Assembly (NCBI RefSeq): GCF_041296385.1 | Contig: NC_091014.1 | Location: forward strand, 18,637,578-18,701,577 | Direction of reading: 5' to 3' | DNA length: 64,000 bases | From: Aphelocoma coerulescens | Lineage: Eukaryota > Chordata > Aves > Passeriformes > Corvidae | Part shown: in pieces, positions 1 to 13,100 of the stretch | Position numbering within the stretch: position 1 is the first letter of the stretch | How the letters are laid out: every line of letters begins with the position of its first letter | The notes under the pieces: generated by a model | Seen by the model: only the letters and a program-made list of their open reading frames with translations | Told to the model about the DNA's origin: nothing | The model's database searches: none | Program-made: the position numbers and the translations under genes

Positions 1-42
1 CTTTTCCAACCTAATTGATTCTGTGATTCTGTGATTCTATCC
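1..42 (+). mobile_element. CR1 LINE, extreme 3' tail
   Basis: The window opens inside the end of a CR1 retrotransposon. 'Cttttccaacctaattgatt' is the standard CR1 3'-UTR end, followed by two copies of the 8-bp-type tail unit 'ctgtgatt'. CR1 ends in such short tandem units, not a poly(A) tail. The body lies upstream, outside the window. The orientation is sense on the + strand. Confidence 0.85.
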
Positions 43-2621
43 TTCCCTCATCCTATTGTGATAACTTTTTGGTTAGCTAAATCTGCTCATTGCTTTGGGA
101 CCTTAAATTTTGCTCTATCCAGAATTAGTAAAATAATTGTGCTGCATAGAACAATGATGAGTTTGGCATTAACAGAGATTTGAACTATCATCAGTGACCC
201 AGATTGCCCTTAAAGTAAATAGGAACCAGGAAGGTGGATAATCTCTTATGCAAATTTTATGAAATTAAATAGATGCTAGTAGTGAAGCTGAAATATCTAT
301 TATTTTATATAACTGCAAGGCCTCCTTTTCTAACATTTGAATGCCTTCTGCAAGTCTGTGCCTCAAAAATATTTAAGATAGACAGAATGCATAAGGCTAA
401 TTACAGATGAATTTTTATGGTCTGATTGACCCACAGCTGAGATCAGAAACTTTAAAAAATTCCCTAACATATGCATTAGACAGTTTTCTATGTTAAAGCA
501 CTACTCTTGTGCTGCAAAAGCTACTTTAGATAACCAATGCTGAGCAGCTTAATTCTTCATCAGAAAGGATATAGTTGGTTGAACAAAATGAGTATAACTA
601 CCCAGTTCTTGTTCTCTCACAGCAAAAAGAGGAAATGTCCTTCTTAAGGACTCTTTGAATATTAGAGAACTTCCTATTGCTCTGTCAGTATATGATCATA
701 TCAATGCAGCCATAACTCTAACTTCTAACATATCTAAAGAAACTCATAACTGTTGAATGAACTTTGCAGAATCGTGGAAGGGTAAAGAGATGTGTTGTGC
801 TTTTAAAAAGATGGAGCCTTTATTTAAGATTATCTAAAATGCACTGTATGAATATTGCTACACAGTGAAATCATGTAGATGGGAAAATTTACACATGGAT
901 TGCTAAAATACATCACTCTACTAAAGTAAAATATCTGCATTTTTTTTCTCCCCAGAACAGAATATTGAATTTTAATTGTTGCAAGATTCTACTTGCATTT
1001 AAAATTGCTTATATATTTGCTGGATTATTTGTGTCTTCATTTATGTTATGCTCATATCCAGCAGAATATAAACATATGTTCAGGTGCAAATAGCTACCTG
1101 TTTAAAATTTATTATTTCATTTATATAATTTAAAGCCCCATTCAGGCTTTTACTTCTCTACTGTCACTGTTTCTTTAACTACTGATTAAAAGCTGTTACC
1201 ATTAACTGCGTGTTTGGTGACTGCTACAAAATAGCCGTACAAGACACTAAATATCAACTGCATTTGGCTTTAGTTAGTGCTCTTAATTGCAGTCCAAGAA
1301 GTCATCAGCAGTATATATGTAAAGATTGAACCATGTGCCATTGCATTAAACTTTTCACTTTGAGGACCTAAGTTTGGCATTGCACAGTGAAAAAGCCTCC
1401 AGTTTTATGAAACAGCCTCTGATGCACACCAGTAACTTTATTTTCTGGTAATGGTCATCCTTCAACAAACAGCAATTAATTTATTCTATGTATTTTAAAA
1501 TCCTGAAAGACTATTTGATCCCAATTCCCTATTTGAGGCATAGTTTCATTTTCTAACAACACTGGGAGCATAAATTTTGAATTTGCAGTAAATGTAGGTA
1601 AGCTTTTAAGGAGTCAGCCACTAATTTGTATCTAAGTTGAGTGTCACAATGGGAGAATCATAAACATATATTGTATTATTAACATAATGGAGACATCTAT
1701 AACTGTATGGTAGGAGGAGGTCAAAATAGATGAGCCTGAAGATAATAGTACAATAATTATTAAGCTCTCTAGATGTTCAAAGAAACAGAAAAATCACTCC
1801 TTTATTCTGGCTATACAAAATACAAAAATAACCCAAATATAAATATTCTTCATAATGCTTATGTAGAGTTGTCCTTCATTAAGACAGCTAAAGAAGCTGG
1901 TTTGTTTTTTATTTATTTTTAAGGCTGTGTATTATTGCAGGCAAAAATATCAGGGCATCACAGGAGGCTGAACAGCATCTTATGTTCATGCATGTCTTGG
2001 ACAATAGTTTTTCCTGTCAAAGCAAAGGAAAAGTTTGTGTCTGCAGTGGGATGCTGAAAGCATTATCACCTGAGCTTTAATTCAGTCTACTAAGCTGTAA
2101 CAGTGATACATAGTTGTGAAAGCTAATTTTGACCTCCTTCAGAACCATTGTCCATTGATCTCTCCCAGACACAAGTGTTCATATACTTACTAGGTATAGT
2201 TTAATTAATTCTGCACCTTCCACCTGGTGCTGAAAGGAATTGTGATCATCTGGTCTGAATTGTGTAGGACAAGTTTTGTTTCTTCATGAACATGTGGGCA
2301 ATGCCTGTCTCACATCTGACTAGATTAGATTATGTTTGTTTCCATTAGTAGAGCAACACTGAAGCTCATACAGCTCTATTTATTGACTCCCTTTGAAGGG
2401 CTGATCTCATATTTCCAACCAAGCATGATCTAAAAGAAACATGTTTTGTTGTGCTGAAGAATAAAATTCTTCAATAATAAATAAGTTCTTTAGGTATTCT
2501 TCCATGAGTAACCTCTTCCAGTTATTGTTTAAATTTTGAAAATGCATATGATAAAGCTAGCAGCAACTCTGGACAGAACTGACTCTCTCACTGGCTTAAT
2601 TTGCATTCAGTTATTCTGAAG
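43..2621. other. AT-rich noncoding DNA, nothing recognised
   Basis: About 2.6 kb of AT-rich sequence without a recognisable repeat, gene or RNA. Stop codons are frequent in all frames. No CR1 or LTR signature was seen on either strand. Confidence 0.6.
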
Positions 2622-2646
2622 AAATTAAATTAAATTAAATTAAATT
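2622..2646 (+). repeat. (AAATT)5 microsatellite
   Basis: Five uninterrupted copies of the pentamer AAATT. It is short and has no neighbouring retroelement, so it looks like a locally expanded microsatellite. Confidence 0.9.
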
Positions 2647-5609
2647 TGCAAAAGGAGCAGCTATCCTTGATTCCATTTGATCGTCCTTTATTTATTACAT
2701 AGTGAATATGGCAAGAAGCATGCATTGCTGAACAAAGATAACTGCAGACAGTTTACTTAACTGCAGACAATTATGTGTGTGTCTCAGCAAAGCTGCAATG
2801 TAACAGAAATCTGTGACATGCCTCAAACTGAGCTGTGCATGCACATTGCAGATCACTGGGACGATCCCCGCTGACGCACTGTGTTCCATCGTGTTGCAGC
2901 AAATTATTGTCTTGTCTCTTCGCTGCATCACAGAAGGCACTAAATTGCTTCTGGACTTAGATACATGCCTGCATGAACAAATGTTAGGCTACAAGCTGAG
3001 AGCCTTCTAAGAAATGTTACTGTACAAAATAGGAAAAACACATTGTCATATCAGTGAACGGGACTGTTCTATTATGATATTTTGGGCTTTCCTTCACTCT
3101 CTCACTGTGGTTGGTTTTGGTGATTTCTCCATTCTTATGAAAAAATATTAGGTAGCTGAGAAAAGGGGAACAGTATTAGATATATGAATGTCACAAATTT
3201 CATGACCAAAACTTCCACGTCTACCTGATAACTAATCACTTATAAAAAGATGACCAAAGTACTTTTGGGCAATTAATTATTTTATTATGATAATGGATGA
3301 AAAAGTATTCTGAGTTCAGTTTCTGTTTGACATGTTGAGAGAAACATTATTTGTATGTTAGCATTACAGACCTCAAAAGCTGCAGTTAATGGAAATAGCA
3401 TAGTCTAACAATAGCATGTTTTCAAAAGTACTTTATTTTTGGTTATCATAGTCTGATTTACCCAGATACAGTTTTTGTTCTTTTGAATGATAATAAGGAT
3501 TTAAAAGAATAAAAATACCTATGATTCAATAGACTTAATATTGTCTGGTAAGAATTTTATTTTATTAATTATTTTACTTAAATGAATAACAATATTTTCA
3601 CATGATGTTTAGTTTAAAAGAGCACAGAGGAATAGAGGATTTGATTTTTGGACCAATTTCTAGAAAATTTCTATTTTTTTTCTCAGAACATCACCTCCAT
3701 GTTTTACAATGTCATCCTGATGTAGTTAATTAAATTTATATTAAATTTCATTCTATTTACTGTTCCTATAGTAAATACCTGCAAGCACTTTTTGCAATAT
3801 CAATAGAGTTAAACCATTGGCATTCCTATGGATGCCATAGCATATTCTTCAGAGATGTGCTTTTTTGCTTCATTGTATTAACTTGCATGAATTGATGGTA
3901 TAGAGAGGTATAGAGATAAAGAATAAAAGGATACTTAAAAAGCATACATGTAAAAGAGTAGGAAAGCACTATGAGTACACGCAAGGCTGAGGCTTGCACG
4001 TGTAGAATATGGAACTGGAATCATGCATTTGAATATGAAGATCCAGAAAATGTGGTTTTATTCTTTTAATTACTATTAATTCAGTACAGAGGGTGAATCA
4101 GACAAAAAGATATGTAAAAGAAATATTATTTTTTGGCCTCTGTATAAATTTCAGGGTGAAACTTTTTCTCTTCTTTTTGTTTTAGTGCCAGCTAGAGTGA
4201 GTATTGTGTAAAAGTGTAAAAAGTGTGAAAGTGATGAAAACTATCAGCTTCAGATTGTCCTTTAGTCGTAAGCCATAAGACATTTCTATGAGGTGCAATT
4301 TCATGTTTTGTATTTCTGTGGGTTTGTTAGGTTTGAGACTCCAAGAAATTAGGAACTTATCAGGTGCATGCAGTTGTATAAAGAAGAGTTCTCTCAGACA
4401 TGACTGAATCTGAATACATCAATGAAACTGTGAAACCTTCTTTAGTTACAGGAAATGCTCATTTAGACACAGTGGTAAATCTTGGAGTCGATATGGCAAA
4501 CACTGTAAAAGTAATAGGGTAAATCAAAGTATAATAAGTACAGTGATAAACTACCTACATTAAAAAAGATGCCAGAGCTGTTTGTCTGTAAAACTATTGT
4601 CCATTTGAAGTTAGCAAATGCCTTAGCCAATGCTAGAACAAATTTATATATAGCCCAGGCAAAATTCAGGTACAGAAGGCTAACTAAGGAAATGTGATGC
4701 TCACACTGAAAAACAAGAAAAAATCCTATCAGAGAAAGCTCCTCATTGAGACATCAATAGCATCTTTGGCTGTATTCTTGAAAGATCTGACATGTCCCTT
4801 AACACTCACCATATGTATGGGAAAAAAAAAATTAAAAGTTGTGACAGGAACTGCTGTTTTCTTCAACATAGTCCTTTACTTAGCTGTTCACAGAAGGAAA
4901 AATGAAAGATAAGAGCTCTTCAGAATCACAGTAAAATTTTCATCTCAAGTGCTGAAAAAAAAACCACCTTAAGCACTGGTTATAGTACGGAGGACTTTGA
5001 AAAAGATATTGTTTTGGGCTGACATGATGAAAAGATGTCAATAATAAAGTTTGTGTTTTCTGAAATTTCTTAAATTACTTATTCCTTCTTACCTTAAGTG
5101 AATCCTTGAAGTCTATTTATGTTATTTTCTCCTATGCTAGCACTTTGGAGTCCTTTATCAAATACTGACATCTATCAAACATACTGAAACAAGTGAAACT
5201 CCCATTCTTTACTTCTTACATGAAAGAAATAAATAGTTTTATGGACAAAACATTTATCATTTGCTTTTGACAGCTGGTCCAAGTAGCAGGAATTTGAGTC
5301 AGAGGTGAAATTTGTGCCAAACAGTCAGATCCATGCATTTTGGAAAGTGCTAATTTCCACAACTGTTTGAAAGAAAGAAGAAGGTAAAACTTCTTGAGAA
5401 GCTCACAACAACCTTGGGGACTAAAGACAGCTGTATTGGGAACAGGCTATGGCTTTTAATGTTTATTTTATTGACCTGGAGTGAACTGTTCTTAGGAGAA
5501 AACCAGTAGGAAAAATTACACTTCTGTGTAGAATCAGATTGTCCCAATTCAGGAGCTGCTTCCTAAACCACAGGCATTTGCCACTGATCAAGATGCCTTG
5601 GAAGCGGCA
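2647..5609. other. AT-rich noncoding DNA, nothing recognised
   Basis: About 3 kb of AT-rich DNA. Short open frames such as those at 2695-3010 and 4694-4912 encode low-complexity or cysteine-scattered peptides with no family signature. I treat them as chance. Confidence 0.55.
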
Positions 5610-6280
5610 CAAATAGAGAGAGGAATGTGGAATGATTGCCTGGGGAGCAGATCTGAAAAAAAAGAACCTGGGGATCCTGGTAGAGAGAAAATTGAGTGTA
5701 AATCTGTAGAATGCCCTTGGAGTGATGAAGGTTGCCTGAAAAAAAAAACAGCAGTGGGTCCAGAGAAGCTATTTTTCCCCTCAGCTTGGCCACCCTTGTA
5801 GCATGTTGTCCTGCTGCAGCTCTCCCAGTAGAAGAAAGAGACTGACATCTGGGGAGAAACCAGTGAAGGACCAAAAAGATGGTTAGGGAGATAGAGCACA
5901 TCACAGTAAAGAAGAAAAGAAAGGTACTGGGTATGTTTAGACTGGAAAGTCAATAAAATTCTACTGTCTAAAAGGGAATTAAAAGTGAAGATTAAGCCAG
6001 CCCCTTACCAGATATTCACAAAAATCAAGAAGTGATTGTGACAGTGCTACAGCAAAGAAAACTGCAGTTACATGATGGGGAAGGATGCTTCACTAGAAGA
6101 CGTGTTAAGCATCACAGGAGATTGTCTAGAGAATGGGGAATCAGTGTCTCCAGGGATTTTCAGAGCTTGTCTGGGGAAGGCCCTCAGAAGCTTGGTCTAG
6201 TCTTGAAGATATCCCAGGTTTCTGAGCAGGAGCTTGAACAAAGGTCCAATTCTAATGTGTTTTTCTGTGACTCTGTGATC
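5610..6280 (+). mobile_element. CR1 LINE fragment, 3' end of ORF2 plus 3' UTR, eroded
   Basis: Several blocks follow the order of the CR1 ORF2 C-terminus. 'Gaacctggggatcctggt' near 5665 is the KDLGVLV region. A block near 5865-5935 corresponds to the part reading 'ccacaaagatgatt..ggagcacc..ctgtttagcctggag'. Then come 'gggaatcagtgtctccagg' (6135-6155) and 'ggccctcagaagcttggtctag' (6179-6200). The 3' UTR ends with a tail like 'ttctgtgactctgtgat' at about 6262-6280. Indels and A-rich insertions interrupt all frames, so it is an old dead copy. Its 3' end lies some 240 bp upstream of the purine array. Confidence 0.7.
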
Positions 6281-6514
6281 ACACCTAGTGTACACTGATT
6301 TAAAAAATAAGGCAATGCAGAGGGATGGAAGATACAGAAAAACACCTAGACAGAAAATGTAGTTCAGAGGGAGTGTTTTTAATACAAATATTATTGAAAA
6401 ATGGCACCTCTCTCCTCAAATGTTGACAAAAGTTACCTTCTCTTTGATTTGTGCTTTGTTCAGAGTAGCAGGACTTAAATGACTTTTACATAAATATGAT
6501 TACAATAACAATGA
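6281..6514. other. Short spacer between CR1 and purine array
   Basis: About 230 bp of AT-rich sequence with no recognisable feature. Confidence 0.5.
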
Positions 6515-7120
6515 GAGAAGAGAAGGGGAAGGGGGAAGGGGGAAGGGGGAAGGGGGAAGGGGGAAGGGGGAAGGGGAAGGGGGAAGGAGAAGGGGGAAGG
6601 GGAAGGGGAAGGGGAAGAGAGGAGAGGAGAGGAGAGGAGAGGAGAGGAGAGGAGAGGAGAGGAGAGGAGAGGAGAGGAGAGGAGAGGAGAGGAGAGGAGA
6701 GGAGAGGAGAGGAGAGGAGAGGAGAGGAGAGGAGAGGAGAGGAGAGGAGAGGAGAGGAGAGGAGAGGAGAGGAGAGGAGAGGAGAGGAGAGGAGAGGAGA
6801 GGAGAGGAGAGGAGAGGAGAGGAGAGGAGAGGAGAGGAGAGGAGAGGAGAGGAGAGGAGAGGAGAGGAGAGGAGAGGAGAGGAGAGGAGGGGAGGGGAGG
6901 GGAGGGGAGGGGAGGGGAGGGGAGGGGAGGGGAGGGGAGGGGAGGGGAGGGGAGGGGAGGGGAGGGGAGGGGAGGGGAGGGGAGGGGAGGGGAGGGGAGG
7001 GGAGGGGAGGGGAGGGGAGGGGGGAGGGGAGGGGAGGGGAGGGGAGGGGAGGGGAGGGGAGGGGAGGGGAGGGGAGGGGAGGGGAGGGGAGGGGAGGGGA
7101 GGGGAGGGGAGGGGAGGGGA
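6515..7120 (+). repeat. Long purine-only microsatellite in three blocks: GGGGAA-type, GGAGA, GGGGA
   Basis: About 600 bp in which the + strand is almost entirely purine. Block 1 (about 6522-6615) is irregular GGGGAA/GGGGGAA. Block 2 (6621-6885) is a very regular GGAGA array of about 53 units. Block 3 (6886-7120) is a GGGGA array of about 47 units, with one slip near 7018-7023 where extra G residues occur. Block boundaries are sharp. Open frames of over 200 codons run through it on both strands, only because the 5-bp period contains no stop. They are not genes. The G-rich strand could form G-quadruplexes and the mirror-symmetric purine tract could form triplex DNA. Array length in an assembly is often unreliable. 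Confidence 0.97.
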
Positions 7121-10100
7121 GTGGGCTGAGCACCATTTTCTCCCATAAGTGAATCCAATTTATATGGCTTGATTTTTAACCAGTTTCTTGTTACCAAAAG
7201 AAATAGCAGTAGTATTTCTGTGACGTTGCCCTGCTGGAAAACATGAAGCAGTAACAAAGCCATAATGGTAATAAACTGAGCACCTAGAGCTGTTATGCTG
7301 GAACACTAAAAATGTATAAATCCATTGTGTTTGCTTGAGATGGTCAAGTCATGAAAACGGATCTCAAAAATAAATCTGTTGCTGGAAACAGGAAATGACC
7401 ATGTGCTAAAGCATAATAAAAGTATCTGAAAGACCACGTGGTCATCAGATGAAAATATTCACCTGAGCATGAGAATTGAAGTAGTGCTTACCACCAATAA
7501 AAGAAGCACACCTCTGATGTATTCTGTGGACATACAGAAATGTCTCCTCAGCTGCTTGGTGGTTCAGATACAACTGTAATTCTTTGGAAGTGTTCTGGAG
7601 TTAGTGTGTGTGAACATCTGAGGCATAATTATTCTGCGTTCTGAAAATATCTGCTCATTCAGAAAAGGATATATGACTATGTTCATGTCAAAGAGTGTAA
7701 TGAGAAAAGAAAATAGTATAAAGTTAATTCATCTTGTGACAAAGATTATAATGGAAGTGGAGATTAACTCTGTGGAATAAAATAGTCTGGTATTTAATTC
7801 TCTACTTACATGTCTTAAAATAGACGTGTAATCCAGAACTTCAGTTTTAATGTTTATATTTCTGCTTCCTTGAATTTTTATATGATTCTGCCTTCAGGAA
7901 AAATATGAAGTCAAGCAAATGGATACCATAAAAACTCTTCTTGAAGCTACATAATTTCATAAATATTGTGACCCAAATATTCTTTTAAAAATGTTTAAAC
8001 TATTAATGTCCTTTTATGCTATGGCCACTATTAGTTCACTGCTGCAGTTTCAAAACAAGAACAAACATGAAACCTACATTTACACAAAGAAAAAAAAAGG
8101 TACGTGTGATTTTCTTAATTGATATACTAAAATTTACCTATTTTACATTATTTAGAAATACTAATCATAAAACTAAAGTGATCCAAGCAAAATTTATATA
8201 TTAATTAAATATGCTTTTCATGGTAGAACTACATAATCTTATACATTAAAAGGCTTTTCTAGGCTATAATGTGGTAAGTTACTGTTAGTAATTTTTCGAG
8301 ACTTATCTGAAATACAAATTACAGACTTTTTTTTATATTTTAAATATATTTCTGTAGGGTCCAGAAAAATTTGAAATGGTGAAACTTAAAGTTCCCAGAC
8401 AGGGAGAAAGAAACCTTACTAATAGAATTACTAAGAGATATCATTACCATCTTCTGTCTTCACAGTAGATATCTCAAAAAATGTGCTTATGCACAGCAAA
8501 AGTAGACAAAAAAATAGACCAAACAATATAAACTAATCATAGCATTTCTGTTTAATTATACAATTTTGTTCCTAAATACCTGTTTCATATTGCTTGCAAG
8601 ACTCCAGTGGCTGTGACCCTCGGACTAGCTCTAGACAGCTCTATGTATATTACATTTTGTGACGTGCTTGCCTTTCATGCAAATATCCTGCAAGTTGTAC
8701 CAATTACTGTCCAACAACTGCCATAGTAGCAGTCTAGTAAATCACCAAAAGGAACATCTGTCTCCAGGGAATGTCTTCCAACTCTTCATGTAAAACATTT
8801 TTGGGTTTGGTATTGACAGAAAATCTGAGCTTGAAGGAACACCATGGATCTGTCAAAAATGTTAAGGGTGTAGATATATTAGTGATTTTATAATGATTAG
8901 ATATAGCAGCTATTAAAGAAATGTTTTTGATATCACACACACAAAAAAAAAAAAAATTCAGTCTTTAAAGTAAAAACATGGCCAGATAGTTCAATATTAG
9001 TAAAGGAGTAAAAATTTGTTTATTCCTAATCTCTGAAAGACAGATCTTTATGATTGTGATCTACTGTGTGTATTACTTTTTAGATGTTCCAAAGCACATG
9101 GAAGTATGGGAAAGGTTAAGAGAAGAAAAACAGTAAGTCTGACCTTGTCCTTTGGTCTAAAGAAGTTCTGTTATTTAGACTAAATGAAAAAAGTCAAAAA
9201 ATGATGATGCTTGCTCTGTATCAGATATGCCTGATATACAATAAGCAACAAAATTTATTAATGCGCAATGTAATGAAGATATAAAACAGATTAACTTTTT
9301 TGGGGCCGTAGGATCAGCTCTTCAACTTGAGAAAAGTTTAATCACAAAGATGCAGGTTTTAATAAAACTAGTGATATATGTCTAATTCCATGTTATGAAG
9401 TACTGTATTAACTACAAGTTACTACTGTTAACTACTCTAGTAAGTACAAGTTTCTGGAAATTAGGTTCTTTCTTTACATTGTGCCGACTCTTGCAGTTAC
9501 CAGCTTATCTCTTGGTATTTTTTATATTCTTGAAAAATCATACCAGGATTTTAAACAAGTTCTTCCTAAAACAAACAAAAGAAGATGGAGGAAGGAAGGC
9601 AAATGTAATATACCTTTGATAGCAACAAATGTTTTATTTATATTTCCTCACAAATATATAATACTACCAATATATTTATTTGCTGCAATTATAATGACTA
9701 TCTGAATATTTTTTGAGTCCTCTGCATCATGCCAGTGATTGCATGATTTTACATTTGTATTCCGCTCTATAAAAGTCAAAAAGTTTCGGGACAAACACTG
9801 AAAGCCTGTTGACACTGTGTGATGTAGTTGGGTAGGCCACAGATCCCAGGCAGTTACAAAGAAAGACTACAAAGCAACAGCTGCTAGTGTAAGCAGGAAA
9901 AGGATATCATCCATCTCGCAGGACATCTCATTTCCACAGCCTCATTTTAAGAAAAGTTATCAGGAAGGGACTGACTACAGCAACCATATGAAAAGCAATA
10001 GACTTCACTTTCCTAAGCCACAGTTAACAGCTAAAATAATATTTCAAATATCCATTTTGCAGATCTGACTGGGTGGGAGTTTGTAAAAGCCAGAAAACAA

Positions 10101-13100
10101 GACAAGTAACTGAAATTTAATCCACAGAAAAAAATATTCTTAAACTTGAAATGGCAGGCCCTGTGTTTGTTTTAAGGGCAACAGAAACTAAGATTTTAGC
10201 CCATCCCATCTACCTGGTCTAGTCATAATTTGGACATCAGAACTGAGGAAAAAACTAATAGTTGCTGAGGAATGCAGGCAATATCAGTAACTTCTGATAA
10301 TATTCCCTCTGCATAAAAGAAAGGGAGTTTTCACTCCCTTCCTACTAAATGTATCCACATGCATAAATTCTGCTCCTAGGCTTAACAATTAAAGTGTCTC
10401 TTGTTTGTTTTCTAATGTGTAAAATGCCTAGCAAACACCTTGCTTTACCTTAGAAAGCATATGTATTTCCAGGAGCACACTTTACAGTCCTACCAAATGG
10501 TGCATGCAGTAATGTACTCGAGCATGATTTTATTCAGACAGACATTTCGAGAAACTCAGGAGTCTGCTCAGCTATGGAAACAGAGAGAACTTTAGACAGC
10601 TCTTTGTGTCCTGAACTCTCAGTGAAGAAATCCTTTTCTGCTTAGCATAGCACCGTTTTTTTTCTTGAAGGGATGCTGTATTGGGAACAAGGATGCAAAG
10701 AACCTGCTACGAGCATATTAGAAAAGCAGCATATTCAGAACAGAAAGTATACTCATAAATAAAGTATAGGAAAAAGACATCCTAAGTGAAATATCCTGTG
10801 CTTCAGAAGATGCATGTAAAATACTTTAAAATAATACTAAACTCAGTGGTAGCAAGAAGGAAATACAAAAGCCACCAGCTACAGTCTGCAAAGCTGAAAA
10901 CAGAAATGCTGCTATAAAACAAAAAGAGCGGAGTCTCAGGCACTTTGCTCGCTCTGTAGAGACAACACCCCCAGGCTCAAGAAGGTAAGTTTTGTGTATA
11001 CCAGGAACCTTGAGAGGCACAGGATTTTTCTTCCACCTAGAGATCAGTATTACCAGGAAGAAGAAAGGAAGCCAGATATAAGCACAAAGTCACTGCTTAA
11101 CCATTTTAAGAGCAGAAAAAGACACTGGAGAGAAGCCAGGAAGCCTTGTATGGCTCTGACGGGCAGGGTAGGAGTAAAGGAGACCTTCTGTTGGATCTAA
11201 TGCCCCCCTTCTCCATCGCAGAAGCTTCCTGAGAGCCTTGTGCTCAAGGTTTTGAAGCCACAGTCTAAAGCATCAGGCATACAAGATAATGACTGTAAAA
11301 GGGGACTAAAGAGGGAGCTTGCTTTATTTGCTGTTCTCTTTTCATCATAAAGTGTAAATATCTTCTATTTCTATGGATTTGCTTATTAAAAACCTCACTG
11401 ACACAGGTCTGAAATTTCATCTCACCTTTTTGTAACAATGTTTGAATCCCTTGGAGGTGGATGCTCTTTGGAAGAATGTCATTTGGGTGGAACTTTCTAG
11501 GCAGAAACTTTGCTTTGAGAGTGAGAGAGTTGCTTTAGGGATAAGACTGTTTCTTTATTCTAATATATTCCTTTTTTTGGTAGCAGTGACTCTTTTGATT
11601 CTTTATCAAAGTCAGAGACAGAACATCCTTATAACTGACTGTTATTTAATCCCCTAAAGGAGAGGCCTTTAATATTTAAATCATATTAATGTACCACATT
11701 ATTTTTTTTACTGTCTTTATTAGCCAATAGTTATTCTCAATTCAAACTGGAGACTATGAGGGGTTGTTTTTATTATAAGGGTACCCTAATATAATATTCT
11801 ATTTTTAACTGCTCAGAAAAAAAGCCCCTTCACACTGAAGCAATTTCTATTTATAAGTAGCTCTATGAATCTAAAGAGAGATCTTCTAATGATGTTCCTT
11901 TTGGCAGTGAGTTTTGTTCTTTCTATCATTCCAGCAACATATATTTTAAAAAAAAAAGAAGACATATGTCACCAGCTGAGTGTCATTGCCAAACATCTAA
12001 TGGGCAAAGTTTAAACTTGCCAGGTTATCTGAAAAGGTTTTTGGGGCTTATAATGTTATTTGATACTGAATGTGTATTTGTAATACATTTGGTAACATAT
12101 GGTGTGCTAGCAAAACCATTTGAGAATCCCTGGGTACAGCAAGAAGTGCATATTTTTACTAAAAAATTATGGGATTTGGACATTGAGGTTGTCAGTCTTC
12201 TGTATGTTGTTATTTCAAATGGGAAGGCCAAAATGTAGCCTAGGAGAGCTATTGCTATTTTCATATATGCCTGTCCTTGTCCTCACATGATCCAAATACA
12301 ACCCCTTTTCCAGTGGAAAGCTCTTCATGATTATTTTCTACAATGCTTTTCCTAAGTTACTGTTATGTCCAATAAAATATCATGAAAATATTTTGATCCT
12401 TAGCTGTGGGGAAAATAATGTCTTTTAAGTACCTGAATTGTATACTGGAATAAAAGCCGCCACATTATGGGGTGTGGCTGCATGTGATTACAGTTATAAT
12501 CATCAGACAGATAACCCAAAATAACTGGAAGCTCTTTAGTAATATCCTTTGGGAAAAGTATATGCAATCTGGTTTTCTAATTACCCAGAATGACTCTATA
12601 AATATCTTTCTACAAACTATTCTTTGACCAATCAAATTACTTGCCTACTTTTTAAAAAATTTTAATTCTTTTAACTACTGGAGTGTATCAAGGCTTATTC
12701 AAGGTGTATTCATTGGCTGTAACTTTATCTGTTGTGTTAGGACTGCCTCTGTTTTCTGCAATATGAGTGTGAATTCTGCATTTGCCTCTTTCTTAAAGCC
12801 TTTCCTTCCAATTTTAGTTTCACCTGTGGCTGTATATTAGGTGTTCTCTCTTCATGCATTAAGTTCCTAAATCTTTATTTTTTCAGTTCTTTATCCTAAG
12901 GATCATCTCTATCAGTATTCTTGTCCTCTAAATTAACCTCCAATTTACATTTCCCACCCATTCAGGTGCAGGCCAGTTTTCTCCTTGATTGCACTTGGAC
13001 ATCTATTGACTTGCACCTCTATTGACCAGACCCTTTCTGAAGGTTCAAATTCTTCTTATTTCTTCTGTCTTCCTTAGATTGAAACTGACCACCAACAGCT

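Noticed and set aside
5563..5953. Overlapping minus frames of 113 and 121 codons
   Set aside because: They are antisense to a decayed CR1 fragment and share no recognised family.
6475..7263. 262-codon (minus) and 218-codon (plus) open frames
   Set aside because: They are translations of the GGAGA/GGGGA arrays. A 5-bp repeat without stops is open in several frames on both strands.
9762..9800. 'aaaagtcaaaaagtttcggga' considered as a mariner-type terminal repeat
   Set aside because: No complementary terminal repeat or transposase remnant could be found at a suitable distance.
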